A DNA stretch of 64,000 nt from assembly GCA_963662175.1 (NCBI GenBank), contig OY759218.1:49359427-49423426 (forward strand), written 5' to 3'. The notes beneath the pieces are model-generated. The model was not told the DNA's origin. It saw only the letters and a list, made by a program, of their open reading frames with translations, and made no database searches. The translations under genes and the position numbers were made by a program. Below, piece after piece: positions 22,481-33,956 of this stretch (within the stretch, counting starts at the first letter, position 1; each line of letters opens with the position of its first letter). The stretch is from Aradus depressus. Lineage: Eukaryota > Arthropoda > Insecta > Hemiptera > Aradidae.

Positions 22481-22924
22481 AAGTAATTAATCTAGATATT
22501 ATGTATACTATTTAGCCATTATATTTAATATCTACCAAATTTAGACAAAGCGATTATTGAGACGGTATTAATCAATTAATCTAGCTATTATATATATGTA
22601 ATATCTAGTAGGACTTGGATAGAGTAATAAAACACAATAAATGTTACTTTACTCGTACTTTATATTGTAGGGGTACATAAGTGAGGATATAAAGTTATAT
22701 CGTAAACTACATTTGCAAATAAGACGTTTTTAATCAAAATGTGAAACCCAGAATCATCATAATAAAAATTATAATTATCTAGTATTCAAGTAATTGTATA
22801 CTAAATAGTAACAAAATCTAAATTAAAAATATTTTGCACTTTCATAATCTAATTAATAATGGCACAAAAATCACAAGTAAGTATTGTTTTAAACCTAACT
22901 GCAATACTTATTGCACTCATTTAT
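22481..22924. other. No recognisable feature
   Basis: AT-rich; TATA-type simple stretches only. Confidence 0.5.
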
Positions 22925-23176
22925 AACTAAGTGTCACTGCTGCTGCTAAGGAGGTCTCTAGGCCATTGGCGCTTGGCGTCGTTGGGAAACTGTGGCAGAA
23001 TAGAGGACACGGAATAGAGAATTACTGTGGGAACTCAGGGAGGAAAACAATTTTTTGTACCTGGATTTAGCTACTCCGGTGAATACTAAGGAGCATTGGC
23101 TATTGTACGAAGGATTTTGGATTGAAGGGATTGGATGAGCTACAAATTGGAAACCTTGGCAGAACCCCTCCCCCCC
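22925..23176 (-). pseudogene. Jockey-type LINE fragment
   Basis: The reverse complement begins 'ggttctgccaaggtttccaatttgtagc' and continues with 'cttcaatccaaaatccttcgtacaatagccaatgctcc', the same thumb region as 7470-7540, then 3' sequence shared with 7630-7680. 5'-truncated at about 23176. Confidence 0.8.
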
Positions 23177-24661
23177 GCCCATCTACGAAATGCAAGTATC
23201 ATATGTGATAGTAAGATACGGGACGAGATTTCTCATAATGACGTTGTCTTTTGTTTCTATGAAAAATGAATGTATAGTTCTTGATCGGTACCGCTATCTC
23301 GGTTCAATTGGAAATAAGTTTTGAAACTAGTTCTTATCTAGATAAATTTTCAGTAATGCCAAATTGTTGGTTTTTCCTCTGGTAGGGAGGGGAGAGGCGA
23401 TGGTTTCCTCTGGTATTCCTCGTTTCCAACAGGCCTATAGAACATTCAGCTGTTTCCGGTCTGGAGGCTGTCGACCGCCTCCAAAAGTCATTACTCAAAG
23501 AAACAAAGCCCACTTGGACAGTCATCGATTCCAGAGCGAACACAAAACCCTGCCACCCCCAGCCCTGCCTTCAGTTAGCCTATAGACAAGATGTGGTACC
23601 CATGTTCTATTAGTAGGAACATCACTCCTGGACAAATCGCCAATGGTCACTTCACATATCTAGATAAAGATACTCAGGATGGGGCAGAATACCTGACGAT
23701 TTTCATAATCCCAAACACAAGTGCATCAACAATAATAATAAAATTCGTTACCAAACACAATACAGATACCATTCAAACATTAGTGTTAATGAATAGAAGA
23801 AAGTTTGTGAGTTCTCTCTTAAATTCGATGAGAAAAATGAATGGATAACACTACGTAACAAAATTTGACTAACTTTTTGTTTATCTTAGTTTTTTAGTGT
23901 TTATTGGTTATTGGGGGTATTTGATGATGCTGATTATGAATATACAAGTAGTTTTTCTTTAAGTGTCCGCTGAAAGGTTTTTTACTCTTGCAACATAATT
24001 AATAATAAATAAAAAAATGAATTTAAACTAAAATTGAGTTAAGTTAATTGTTAATGTTTATTATTAATAATAAAAAAATATTTAAATAAAATGAAGTTGA
24101 GTTATAATTTCTAATTTTAAAAAAACGTGTAATTTATCATTAAAAATAAAAATAACAAATCAAATAATTAATTGAGTGAAGCTCTTAAAAAAAAAAAAAA
24201 ATGTTATGAATAACTCTTTAAAAAAAACGGATTCTACTTTACTTATGTACCAATAGAAAAAAAAACATACTTCTCCCGATTTAAACCTTAAGTAAAATAA
24301 ATTATTTATGTGTCCCGAATCGGTACATACTCCAAAAGGTTTTGATTCGTTAGGCCTGTAAGTTTTGAGAATTTGAGATTTGCTTTAAAAGAGATATGAG
24401 GGAATAATTAAAAAAATTAAAACATATTTACAAAGTTGAAATTAATTTATTCAGATTGGCAGCCATTAATAACAGGAGTTCTACTTGCAGTTGTGACGTC
24501 ACATCGAACTTAAACTTATATTAACAATTTCTTTTCCATGAATATAAATTGAACAATAGCCTCCATTTATACAAACTTATTCCTTGTCACTTTACACTCT
24601 GAACTCACTCTTTACTCACTTTCACCATTTTATCTCAAAAAGAAAAACAAAACATCTCACA
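23177..24661. other. Unassigned
   Basis: 23350-23850 has a somewhat higher GC content and several 70-85 codon frames with no motif I recognise; it could be an old LINE piece. The remainder is AT-rich with simple A/T runs. Confidence 0.4.
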
Positions 24662-24812
24662 TAGATTTTAACTAGGGAGTGTCACCACTGGGTGATTTCT
24701 CCCCTCATGACATTTTGACATTGCCATTATGTCTGTATTAGCATATTTGCTTGTTGTATATATTTTTATACAGTTGTAGATATCTCTTTGTAAATAAAAA
24801 ATAAAAAAAAGA
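24662..24812 (+). mobile_element. Jockey-type LINE 3' tail
   Basis: 'gggagtgtcaccactgggtgatttct' to 'tttgtaaataaaaaataaaaaaaag' parallels the 3' UTR and poly(A) at 7690-7808. Strongly 5'-truncated insertion. Confidence 0.8.
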
Positions 24813-25689
24813 TTTTAACAGTTTGAAGGTTGGCCAAAGACTGAATTTCCTATCCTAGCCTTGACTGGAGACCCTCTTTTCGGATGTGTTTTGTCCCTCG
24901 GAATTTGATATTTCATAAATGTGGAAATTTTTTGAACGTTTTCTTTCCTTTCTTCATTTGCTTTTGTTTTCTTATTTATTCTTTTAATTTTCTATGGCGT
25001 TGCTTTTTAATGGAAAAATGTTGCGTGTTCATCTGTTGCCATGGTGATGGTTTGTTTATGTTACACCGCAAACATAACAAAACGTGTCTGCTGGCAATTT
25101 ACAATTTCTGAATGATGACATTTTACGTTAAAAGACAACAATCAACTTTACTTATAACCAAAAAACTGCATCTGCACTCACAAAATGTCAAAATATATTA
25201 TATTGTTGGTTTGTTACAGAAGGCGATATATTGAAGCCTTCCAGCTTTATATCAAAGTTGGAACACCACGTTGGAGCCATCTACTGGTGATTAGTTTGAA
25301 CAACTACGATTGCCAGAAAAAGCGGTTAATTTGAAAATATTAAGAAACCGTTAAAATATCGAATAGAATCGACATCTGTAAAAAATGAATGTCATATTCG
25401 CATTCAGCACATTACTTTCATACACTAAACACAAAGAAATAAACATAAATAATTTTTTGTTACGTAATGATATTGACATCTGCAAAAATGTAGTACATTT
25501 TCATTTCCGAATTGGAATCCTCAAGCAGCGATTAATCTATAGAATTTGATACTGCCTTTGATAACTTTACCGTTGTTTATCCTCTCTCTCCTTGTGTTAG
25601 TGACGGGAGGGGAGGAAGAGGGAAGAGCCTCTTGCGCAGGCTCTACTTCCCGACCCATTTTCTCGTCTTAGCTCTATTCTTCAAAGAAT
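24813..25689. other. No recognisable feature
   Basis: A 75-codon cysteine/phenylalanine-rich frame (24884-25111) has no recognisable domain and is probably chance. Confidence 0.5.
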
Positions 25690-25945
25690 ATGACTGGATT
25701 AAGTCCTTTCTGATCACTATCTTCTCAGGAGTGTTCCCCAGGGATGTTCACTTGGCCCACTCCTATTCATCTGCTTTACTAACGATATAACAAGTATACA
25801 ACTAATAGTAAATTTATTTTGTTTGCGGTCGACCTAAGAATATACATAAATATTAAAAACGAAAATGGCCAACTTAAACTACAAAATGACTTACAATTAG
25901 TCAATATTTTACTTTGGAATAAAAATAACAGTTATAGTTGAACTT
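25690..25945 (+). pseudogene. LINE reverse transcriptase fragment
   Basis: SVPQGCSLGPLLFICFTNDI is read at about 25728-25790, and after a frame change DLRIYINIKNENGQLKLQND at 25835-25890. These are the RT finger motif and the region after the FADD catalytic box. Two lesions lie in 250 bp. The clade is uncertain (CR1/BovB/Jockey-like). Confidence 0.75.
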
Positions 25946-27343
25946 TTTATTTATTTGATATATATTTTTCAGCCAGACGTCTTCCTTAAAAGATCTAAAT
26001 TCTTATCAATGTGCGTATGTGATAGAGAAAAAAAAGGGAGAGAACTTCTGTATACATAATGTTTTTGCCGCATACATAGTTAAAATTTTACACTCCCTCT
26101 TAACCGACTCTCGCTTAATCGGTTGCACCTCGGTCCCGACAACTCCGATTAAGAGGTAGTCAACATTTAAGTAGATTATTTAAGAGAATTAAAAGACATT
26201 GCCTGTTACTTGAAAAGTTCAAGAGTTCCTGGGAACTGTTATATTTGGAAATATATGCCTTCAGTTATTACGTCATGTCATTACCCTATGGTAAAGTTTC
26301 CTCTTGGTCGATGATCATCCGAATTAAACTCATACACAGTATGTGAAGAGGAAGTCGCATGTATTCAGGTCCTCATTTGAATTTGAAGTAACAGCATAAC
26401 TTTTTGCTAAATGATTCTTGATCCTTTAACACGTATATTCAAATTCTTGTAATCTTGACAGAAATGTAACGATTCTGTTCACTGAATAGTTAATTGCACT
26501 CAAGCAAGTAAATGCAAGTAAATAAATTCTGTAAAGAAGCTCATCTCCAGAGAAGTAAATCTTAATCTGAAGCAGAATAATGTGTATGTATTTTGCATAT
26601 TTACATTAGGAGAATTCATTTTCATCTAACTCTTTCAACCAAGTTCACTAACTGGGGTTTTACCTCGACAAGCAGACACATGGAAACCACATACCTCAAT
26701 TAAGCTTCAAAAATTGAATCGAAGATACTCTTATGTTGAATATTTAGGCCGGAATCAGAAGTCACTGTTTACAAAACCATTCTTACGTACTTGAACTTAG
26801 AGGTTAGGCTAAATAGTCCAACATAAAGATTACCCAAGCACTATAGTCCAAATTCCGGCGATGAATTGTCATCAACAAATCAACGAAATCCTATACAGAT
26901 ATCTCAATAACCCCGATGTCAATGAAATCCATTTCCAATTAGCATCCTATAGAAACCTTTCTTTCCATTGCAATCCTCTCGCACTGCCATTCTGACCATC
27001 CTCCTCGCCACTTGAATAGGAGGTAGCCTCGCGACCTTCCCTTCACTGATAAAAATTAAACTTTCGAGGTAGTGTGATGGTCTCTCATCAAGTAACATTT
27101 AACAAAAAAAACTCTATACAGTATATTGTTAAAACTTTTAATAGATAAATACAACAAACTTATTTTTGAAATAATGTACATTGTACAAAAATTGTAAACA
27201 TATACTACCGGTTTAGTTATAAACTAAAACAGTTTCCTGAGTGCGAACCATTCTTATATATCAGGTACAATTGTACAGGTGATTGTACAATTCGGAATTT
27301 GTTTAGTCTGAAATCTGAAATGTTTTCTTCCTTTTTTCAATTA
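25946..27343. other. Mostly unassigned; short pogo-like palindrome
   Basis: At 26098-26165 'cttaaccgactctcgcttaatcgg' and 'ccgattaagaggtagtcaac' form an imperfect inverted pair of the kind found in pogo/Tigger ends. Nothing else is recognised. Confidence 0.4.
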
Positions 27344-29220
27344 CAGTGTGTAGAGTTAGCAACCAACTGTCGTTTATTCATAAAACATATGTTTAATACA
27401 ATACATTAAATGTCATATGTTAAATACAAAACACTATATCCTCTCTTCTCTTTCACAAACGTCTTAGCATTCACAGTACTTCACTGGCCTCTTCCTCCCG
27501 TAGTTCTGTCCTCTTAACTCCTTCACCTTCCATACCCTGTTCTTTTCGCTACATCTCCCATAGGAATTAGGTGTTTTCTCTTTCTCCTCAGATCTCTTCC
27601 AGCTGACGTGACCACATATGACCGAGGTTGCATTGTTCTCACACGAATCTCCTCTGGTCTTTCTAAATCGGGACTCCAAACAGTGGCCTTTGACAGCAGA
27701 GTTGGCAAAACTCGAGCTCCTTTTCTTTTTTTCGAAATGATTCTTATTTCGTAACCACTTTTCATTGCACTTGCACCGGTCCACGCCAACCACCTTCCAA
27801 AGCTGGTCAGGTAGGCTTAAAGGCAGCAGAGGTTCCGATCTGTTGTACCTGTGATTATCAGTCGTAATAGAGGTAATGTTCAAATTAACAAGTCCTAGTT
27901 TCTCTATAGCTTGCCTACTCAGGAGAGGCATTCGTTGTTCTTTCAAAATATAGACATCTTCGAGAATTGTAACATTTTTGAAAGAAATCGGAATTCTCAC
28001 TACGCCTAACATGTTCAATTTTGTTTTTCCTGGTCCAAAGAAAATCTTATTGGTACTCTTAACCTTAAGTCCCAAATCTTTGCACAGCTGGCTTCCGATC
28101 ACTGTCGCATCCGCGCCTGAGTCCATCTTGAACAAGACTTCTCTATCCGCAACATTATCCTCTACTTTCCAAGCTGTATCAGATTCGACTTCCGAAATGT
28201 TAATTTGTCCTAAGTATCCGGTACCTCCACTTTTGGGACCTTCCTGAGTCTCCAGCTGATTAACTAAGCCCGTTTTCCTAGGAGAGCCTTTCTTGTGGCA
28301 ACATCGACTATAGTGCCCCATCCGACCACATTTGAAACATTCAGCCCTGTTAGCTGGACATTCGGTCACCTTGTGCCCATCAGAAAATCCACATTTGCCA
28401 CACTTAACAACGGGACCTGACCCGCGCATTTGCTTGTATTTCAAAAAATCTATTTCAATTCCAGACCGATGTTCTCTGACAACAGACTGCTGCTGCTTCA
28501 CGTTCTCAGCCTGGCGGACCTTTAGGATAGCCGAATGCAATGTGAGCGACTCGTCCATCTGGAGCCGCTGAGAAAGGGCGTCATCCGCCACCCCGATCAC
28601 TATAAGATCCCGGTTTAGTTCCTCCTTCAAGCTCCCCAACTCACAGGACTGCGCTAATTTGTGCAGATCATTGATGAAAGCGTCAACTGGTTCTCCTGCT
28701 AGCTGACGTCTTTTCAAGAACTTTGACCTCTCATACACAATATTTCTTTTGAAACCCAAATACATCTCAAACCTTTCTTTAACGATCTCATAAGAAGCCA
28801 TCTCCTCCTCACCCAATCCAAAAGAATCCAACAGATCCTCTCCTTCATCCCCGAGACAATAAAGTAACATACTCACTTGACTCTTTTCATTTTTCTTGTC
28901 TAATTCGGAAGCGACTCTAAATCGTTCAAATCTTCTAATCCACCGAGGCCATTCAGAATGAGATTGAAAGTTAAATAATTCGGCTGGTGTTACCTGATAC
29001 GACGGTGCCGAAGTCTGTACCAAGTCATCTTTGTTCCCTCCAACCATTTTCGTAATATATTTTTGTATACTTTAAAAAAAATGTACAATTAAAACGAACT
29101 ACATATTAAATTACACCTGACACCATGTAGAGTTAGCAACCAACTGTCGTTTATTCATAAAACATATGTTTAATACAATATATTAAATGTCATATGTTAA
29201 ATACAAAACACTATACAGTG
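27344..29220 (-). mobile_element. Short Ty3/Gypsy-type LTR retrotransposon, complete, non-autonomous
   Basis: Two 90-bp LTRs (27349-27438 and 29126-29215) differ at one base and sit between 5-bp duplications CAGTG (27344-27348, 29216-29220). On the minus strand the 5' LTR ends ...CTCTACA and is followed at once by TGGTGTCAGGTGTAA, a primer-binding site starting with the canonical TGG. A purine tract (AAAGAGAAGAGAGGA) directly precedes the 3' LTR. The internal 1.69 kb holds one long gag-protease frame and no reverse transcriptase or RNase H. Near-identical LTRs indicate a young insertion, so mobilisation in trans is likely. Confidence 0.93.
27464..29047 (-). CDS. gag: Gag-protease polyprotein of the short Gypsy-type element
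   Basis: A 527-codon uninterrupted frame on the minus strand. Residues 20-190 resemble Ty3/Gypsy Gag capsid (FNFQSHSEWPRWIRRFERFR at 26-45). Residues 216-230 and 237-250 are two CCHC zinc knuckles. Residues 305-385 are an aspartic protease with DSGA at 309-312 and the closing helix LLSRQAIEKLGLV. Normally RT follows. Here residues 404-423 (SEPLLPLSLPDQLWKVVG) instead resemble the entry to the integrase core, and the rest is out of frame. In another frame, 27523-27789 reads as an integrase tail (PDLERPEEIRVRTMQPRSYV). The C-terminal 110 residues here are therefore probably deletion by-product. Gag packages RNA and the protease matures it. Confidence 0.88.
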   Translation of the reverse strand: MVGGNKDDLVQTSAPSYQVTPAELFNFQSHSEWPRWIRRFERFRVASELDKKNEKSQVSMLLYCLGDEGEDLLDSFGLGEEEMASYEIVKERFEMYLGFKRNIVYERSKFLKRRQLAGEPVDAFINDLHKLAQSCELGSLKEELNRDLIVIGVADDALSQRLQMDESLTLHSAILKVRQAENVKQQQSVVREHRSGIEIDFLKYKQMRGSGPVVKCGKCGFSDGHKVTECPANRAECFKCGRMGHYSRCCHKKGSPRKTGLVNQLETQEGPKSGGTGYLGQINISEVESDTAWKVEDNVADREVLFKMDSGADATVIGSQLCKDLGLKVKSTNKIFFGPGKTKLNMLGVVRIPISFKNVTILEDVYILKEQRMPLLSRQAIEKLGLVNLNITSITTDNHRYNRSEPLLPLSLPDQLWKVVGVDRCKCNEKWLRNKNHFEKKKRSSSFANSAVKGHCLESRFRKTRGDSCENNATSVICGHVSWKRSEEKEKTPNSYGRCSEKNRVWKVKELRGQNYGRKRPVKYCEC

Positions 29221-29299
29221 AATCTAAAATTAAAGATACAATTATTTTTGTTTTCGGCAATCTCGTTGATAAAATTCGTATTTCATTAAAAAGTGCCTT

Positions 29300-29610
29300 T
29301 TAGTTGTCTCTATTACTTTTATTCAAAATACTTTTGATTAGGTCATAAATACATATATAAGCGGTATCATGTAAAATGAACTTGTGCCCCAAAGGTCTAA
29401 ATTTTCGTCTAATTTCGACCAAAAACTAATCAGATATAATTTTTCACATGTCAATCTTCATTCCAATGTTCAGATTTGACATAGGATCAATAGAACCAAA
29501 GTTATAGCGTCTCAAATAATGAAAAATAAATGTCCGTAGGAAATATTTTGAAATAATGTTCAAATAGTATCGCGAAGCAACGAATTATAAAATATTTTTT
29601 ATTATTGTTG
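29300..29610 (+). mobile_element. Family B fragment
   Basis: 'gattaggtcataaatac...aagcggtatcatgtaaaatg' and 'aatttcgaccaaaaactaatcag' are B hallmarks. The end near 29610 ('cgaagcaacgaattataaaatattttt') matches the B side that adjoins module H at 46370. Confidence 0.65.
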
Positions 29611-30340
29611 GTTTATATTGGTTAGGCCACCAATATGGACATTCTTCGAGAGAAATATTACATAATCATTCAAATTATTAACACTAAAGATGAACTAGTG
29701 AAAATATTCCATTTATTCGACTCATGTACCTCCAAATTGACCAATTTATAAATAATTCATTTAATCTAATTTCGCAGCTCGGACAAAACATACTGTAGGT
29801 GGTGTGAACTACTCCTGACGTACACATATTTGAGAGAACATCTACATAGATAAACGAACATGGTTTTCGCTTTTTTAAATTCCAAGTATGGAGCCACTAT
29901 TTATTCTGTTCTGGTTTATGGTTGTCATATTGTTTTTCTCTGCTGAGTAGTCGAGTTACTTTTATGTACCTACGACCATGTCGATTGACTAACTAATAAC
30001 CAGTATCTGCAAAACTGTTTGAAATGCTGGCTAAAATAAAAAAAGGCGTTTTCCACCCAAAAAGGCCAGTTCAAGTCACCTGGTGTATAGCTATTAGTGA
30101 ATCCCTTTAAAAAACACAAGTTTCACTTAATAACAATGTGTGGCAGTTACGGCCCCATGCAAAGTTTTCACCATGAACTTGTGTATGTGGGGGGAGAAGA
30201 CTGTATTTTGGTATTTTAAGTTTATCCTGACCAGCCCTCTGCATAATGAAGAGCTCTCGGTTTGACCACTTTCTTAGCCACAAACTTGAGAATACTTTCC
30301 CTGTTCCAAGAGTCTGGATATTAATAAATCATGGTGTTCC
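29611..30340. other. No recognisable feature
   Basis: AT-rich; no motif recognised. Confidence 0.5.
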
Positions 30341-30344
30341 TCAA

Positions 30345-30985
30345 GCCGTATCTCGCTTCCCCGCCACTCACTACACTACAGTAGACTACAATACACTACA
30401 CTAGAATACTTTCCCAGCTGGTTATTAATATGTCAAAATGTTTCTCAAGCTGTACCCTGTTTCTCTTCCAATACACTTTACTACTATACACTAGGCTACA
30501 ATACACTACACTAGAATACCTTCCCAGCTCCCTGGTTATCAATATGTCAAAATGTTCCTCAAGCTGTACCCTGTTTCTCTTCCAATACACTTTACTACTA
30601 TACACTAGACTACAATACACTACACTAGAATACCTTCCCAGCTCCCTGGTTATCAATATGTCAAAATGTTCCTCAAGCTGTACCCTGTTCCCCAATACAC
30701 TATACTACTGTACACTAGACCCCACTACACTACACTAGAATACCTTCCCAGCTCCCTGGTTATTAATATGTTAAAATGTTCCTCAAGCTCTACCCTGTTT
30801 CTCTTCCAATACACTATACTACTATACACTAGACCCCACTACACTAGAATACCTTCCCAGCTCCCTGGTTATTAATATGTTAAAATGTTCCTCAAGCTGT
30901 ACCTTGTTTCTCTCCCAATACACTATACTACTGTACACTAGACCACAATACACTAGACCACAATACACTGTACACTAGACCACAA
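30345..30985 (+). repeat. 109-114-bp minisatellite array
   Basis: 'ggttattaatatgt' anchors occur at about 30420, 30534, 30648, 30758 and 30867, giving unit lengths 114, 114, 110 and 109. Each unit includes 'caagctgtaccctgtttctcttcc' and a 'tacactagac...tacactacac' tract, itself an imperfect short repeat that expands at the right edge. Open frames on both strands across it are repeat artefacts. Confidence 0.9.
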
Positions 30986-31380
30986 TTCCCCATCGAATTT
31001 TTCACCGATTTCATAACTTCCCCTTTATTTTGTATAGCTGGGGAAGTGAAAATTCTGGTTATGTGTGTGTCTGTGAACAGGATACCTGCCGGTAGAATGA
31101 TTGTATCGTCACGAAATTGTATATGTGTATCCAGAACCCTCTAAGGACGACGGCAAATTGATCAAAGGGGTGGAGGGAACCAGAGAAGAGGGGCTCGATG
31201 AATGTATCGACACAAAACGTAGTGGGAGGATTCAGAAGGTTCTATGTAAAACGTAATAGATTCGTTCCGGGGAAGTACATGCCGAAAACATGAAATTCCG
31301 GTGAAAACTTAACATAATTTTTCTGACCGTAACTTGGCCACTTTGTATAGCTGGGGAAGTACCTAATAATGTAACAAGTT
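30986..31380. mobile_element. Family A copies around a clear terminal hairpin
   Basis: A forward right end (31000-31047) has ACTTCCCC paired with GGGGAAGT. A reversed body with one or two monomers (31050-31290) ends at CCGGGGAAGTACATGCCG. A second forward right end (31290-31375) ends GTATAGCTGGGGAAGTACC. Confidence 0.7.
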
Positions 31381-31404
31381 GCAGGATGTTATAGATAAAG
31401 ATAA

Positions 31405-31485
31405 AGATGTGGTTAGCGAAGTGGGAGCATGCCGCTCTATTGACCGAGGTCCCGCGCCGCGCCTTCGTCTCACTTAGCACAGACC
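31405..31485 (+). ncRNA. tRNA-like relic (possible SINE head)
   Basis: TAGCGAAGTGGG fits the RNA polymerase III A-box consensus exactly and is preceded by 'gtggt' as in tRNAs. The B-box position has only 'ccgaggtcccgcg', too damaged for a functional gene. A decayed tRNA pseudogene or an otherwise unseen SINE family. Confidence 0.35.
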
Positions 31486-31870
31486 GCCCGACCTGCATAA
31501 TAAATTTATCTCTCATTTACCATTCATGTTGTGTCTCAAGTTTCTTTTTTGGTCTTGATAACTTCTATTATAAGTTTACAGGGTAGGAAGGGGACGGCTA
31601 CCAGGTCTCGCCCGAGTTACAGGTAGTACAGTAGATCGAAACAACCCCTCCTTCCTTCAGTGGGACAAATACCGGAATTAGCCAGATACATTATTAAAGT
31701 TTTTTTTATTAATTTATTTTGCATATATAATCGGCTTCAAAAACCATAAGTAAATATGATACACAAAATAATAATGAAAAATTAAGACTAAATAAATGAC
31801 AGTGAAAAAAGTAAAGGACATAAAAAAATCATAAAACAAAATAAAGAAAATATATACAAAATAATACGAT
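31486..31870. other. No recognisable feature
   Basis: A-rich right half; nothing recognised. Confidence 0.5.
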
Positions 31871-31874
31871 AAAT

Positions 31875-32221
31875 GTACTTCCCCAGAACAAATTAATCAA
31901 TTAACTTTTCGCTCCCTCTACAAAACCAGTCGACTGTTTTCGCTAATATTCAACAGTTGACATATAGTGGGCTCTAAATCCCCATACTAAATTTTTTGTC
32001 GCAACATTCATTAAATCGGCAGTTATTCGGGTTTTTGAGTTGAGCCCCTTCCCCTAAACGCCCCTTTTCTTTCATCCGATATCGCTGAAATTTAACAAGT
32101 TATGTCCTCATTAGGTTTTGATTTTAAATATGAAATTTCATACTGATACATTCATTACATCGGCAGTTATTGGGGATACGTGTGGTCCTTATGGGGTTTT
32201 GGCCACACATATAAAAGTTTG
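31875..32221 (+). mobile_element. Family A element, right part missing
   Basis: GTACTTCCCCAGAACAAATT starts the recognisable part. Three monomers follow with 'catcggcagttatt' cores. It breaks off at about 32221 into Penelope-like sequence. Confidence 0.7.
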
Positions 32222-32500
32222 TTACGGCACGAATGTGAACCGTACCTACTATTCGGTTTATATAGCCCAATGAGGACGTACATTCAAAGAAAGAGTTAAA
32301 GAACAAACATCCGAAATAAGGAGAAACGGGTAAAAATCTAGATTCGCTAAACATATCAACGATATGGGTCCCATATTGGTAGACAGCTTGACTCTCATGA
32401 ACAGGTGGAAATTAATAGATCTTGGAGAAACAGGAATTGTTTCAACGACCAAACTCACTTCAAATTCTCTCTGTTAACGCCACTAATTCAATATATTGTG
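32222..32500 (+). pseudogene. Penelope-like element, GIY-YIG endonuclease fragment
   Basis: One frame (two internal stops) reads YIAQ, stop, GRTFKERVKEQTSEIRRNG, stop, then KSRFAKHINDMG and LTLMNRWKLIDLGE. The GRTFKxRxKEH and AKHxxxxGH spacing is that of the C-terminal GIY-YIG domain of Penelope-like retroelements. Only the last ~90 residues remain. Confidence 0.7.
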
Positions 32501-33115
32501 TATTTTTATTATCTATTTATTTTATTGTTATACTTTGATATTATGTCTAATATATTTCACTTATTTCTTACGAAATTTTATACTTATGCGTACCCATAGG
32601 GACGAAACCTATTAATTACAATTACTTAACTACCGGGGGGGGACTTAGGACAAAAGAGGACTTAGGTCAGAAAAGTGCCACAATCGTAGAATCCATTTCC
32701 TGGTACCCAGATTTTTTGTTTTTAATTCTGAAAAAATGTATTGGATCAAGAATCAATTTTCCTATTGCGGAAAGTCATTAATATTATTGTGAACATTTTT
32801 TTTTATGTGGTCAGATGGCAAAACATTGTAGGTAAAAGTTTAAATAAAAATCACCGGTAGTCATTTTGTAGATAGTTTCGCCCTGAAGAGAATGACATTG
32901 TAAATTTACCTATGTCCAATAGAATCGTCGGAATCGTTTGCAGACGCTTAAACAATGAAAAACGTTGAATTCCTGGAATCGGCCAGTTGGGTCCCCCCAC
33001 TACTGGCTAGAAGAGTGGCTGGAGGAAGACAGCAAACTAAATTATTGGATTATAATAATTCAATTACCCCTTCTGACAATACTTCATGGGGGCTTCTCTC
33101 GTTGCTTCTCCCCCC
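32501..33115. other. No recognisable feature
   Basis: Two overlapping 66-67 codon frames at 32955-33165 lack motifs. Confidence 0.5.
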
Positions 33116-33190
33116 CATCTGTAGTTTGTTACTTCCCCAACTATATTATATATGGTAAGTTATGAAATCATTCAAAAACTGAAAAAAAAA
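33116..33190 (-). mobile_element. Family A right end (fragment)
   Basis: ACTTCCCCAACTATATTATATATGG matches a decayed right hairpin in reverse orientation, directly before module H. Confidence 0.5.
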
Positions 33191-33195
33191 TAAAA

Positions 33196-33650
33196 AGTGA
33201 TATAGCCAATACAGGACTTTCTTATAACAACCACGCTTACAGATTACTGCGTCCCCGTACCCCTTCTCAAAATCATTTTATATTGGCATTACTGGGTATA
33301 TTAAAGTAATGAAGTGGCTTCAGCGGTATGTTTTTGTTCCATTGTACATCGTGATTCTGAAAGTTACTGTAAATATTTCTTAGGGAAATTTATTTTCCAT
33401 ATTTTGAGACGCTATAACTTAAGTCGTATTGATCCAATCTCAAATCTAAGGACAGATTAGCGAATGGAAAAAAACATTTTTGGTAAGAACCAATTTTTCG
33501 ATAGGACTGATCGTTTCTGAGTAAATCAAGAAAACGTCTAAAAATATATGTTTCAGAACTACATGTCTGGACGGTTTTCGGCATGTATCTCGGGAACTTT
33601 GTATTTCAAATGTTTCTAATCTAATCATATCTAAGTTAGGAAATGTGACC
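33196..33650 (+). mobile_element. Module H (half) joined to family B
   Basis: 33196-33345 carries one arm of H ('gatatagccaatacaggactttcttataacaaccac', 'ggcattactgggtat'). B follows with 'ttttcggcatgtatctcggg'. The same H-then-B order occurs at 49924-51335 and 55717-56620. Confidence 0.65.
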
Positions 33651-33956
33651 AAATCACACAAAAACTCTAACAACTGCCGATGTAATGAATGTATCGATAT
33701 GAAATTTTATATTTAACTTCAAAACCCCACAAGGACGACACTTATTAATTTTCCGTGAAATCGGTAGAAGAGGGAAGAGGGGGATTAGAGGAGGGACTGA
33801 ACTCAAAACCTCTAATAACTACCGATTTAATAAATGTATAGACACAAAATTAAGTTTGGGTATTCAGAAGTTTGTAAGTTAACTATTGATTTTTAGCACA
33901 AATCGACGATTGGTTTTGGAGGGAGAGCGAAAACTTAATTGACTAGAGAAGACGAT
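33651..33956 (-). mobile_element. Family A element (reverse), left two thirds
   Basis: Two full monomers with 'aactgccgatgtaatgaatgtatcg' cores, then 'gagagcgaaaacttaattgac'. The terminal palindrome is mostly lost. Confidence 0.65.

Noticed and set aside
27523..27789. Separate 88-codon gene on the minus strand
   Set aside because: It reads as the integrase tail of the same LTR element in another frame, i.e. a deletion remnant and not an independent gene.
30396..30738. Overlapping 99- and 102-codon frames on both strands
   Set aside because: Both are products of the 109-114-bp tandem array.
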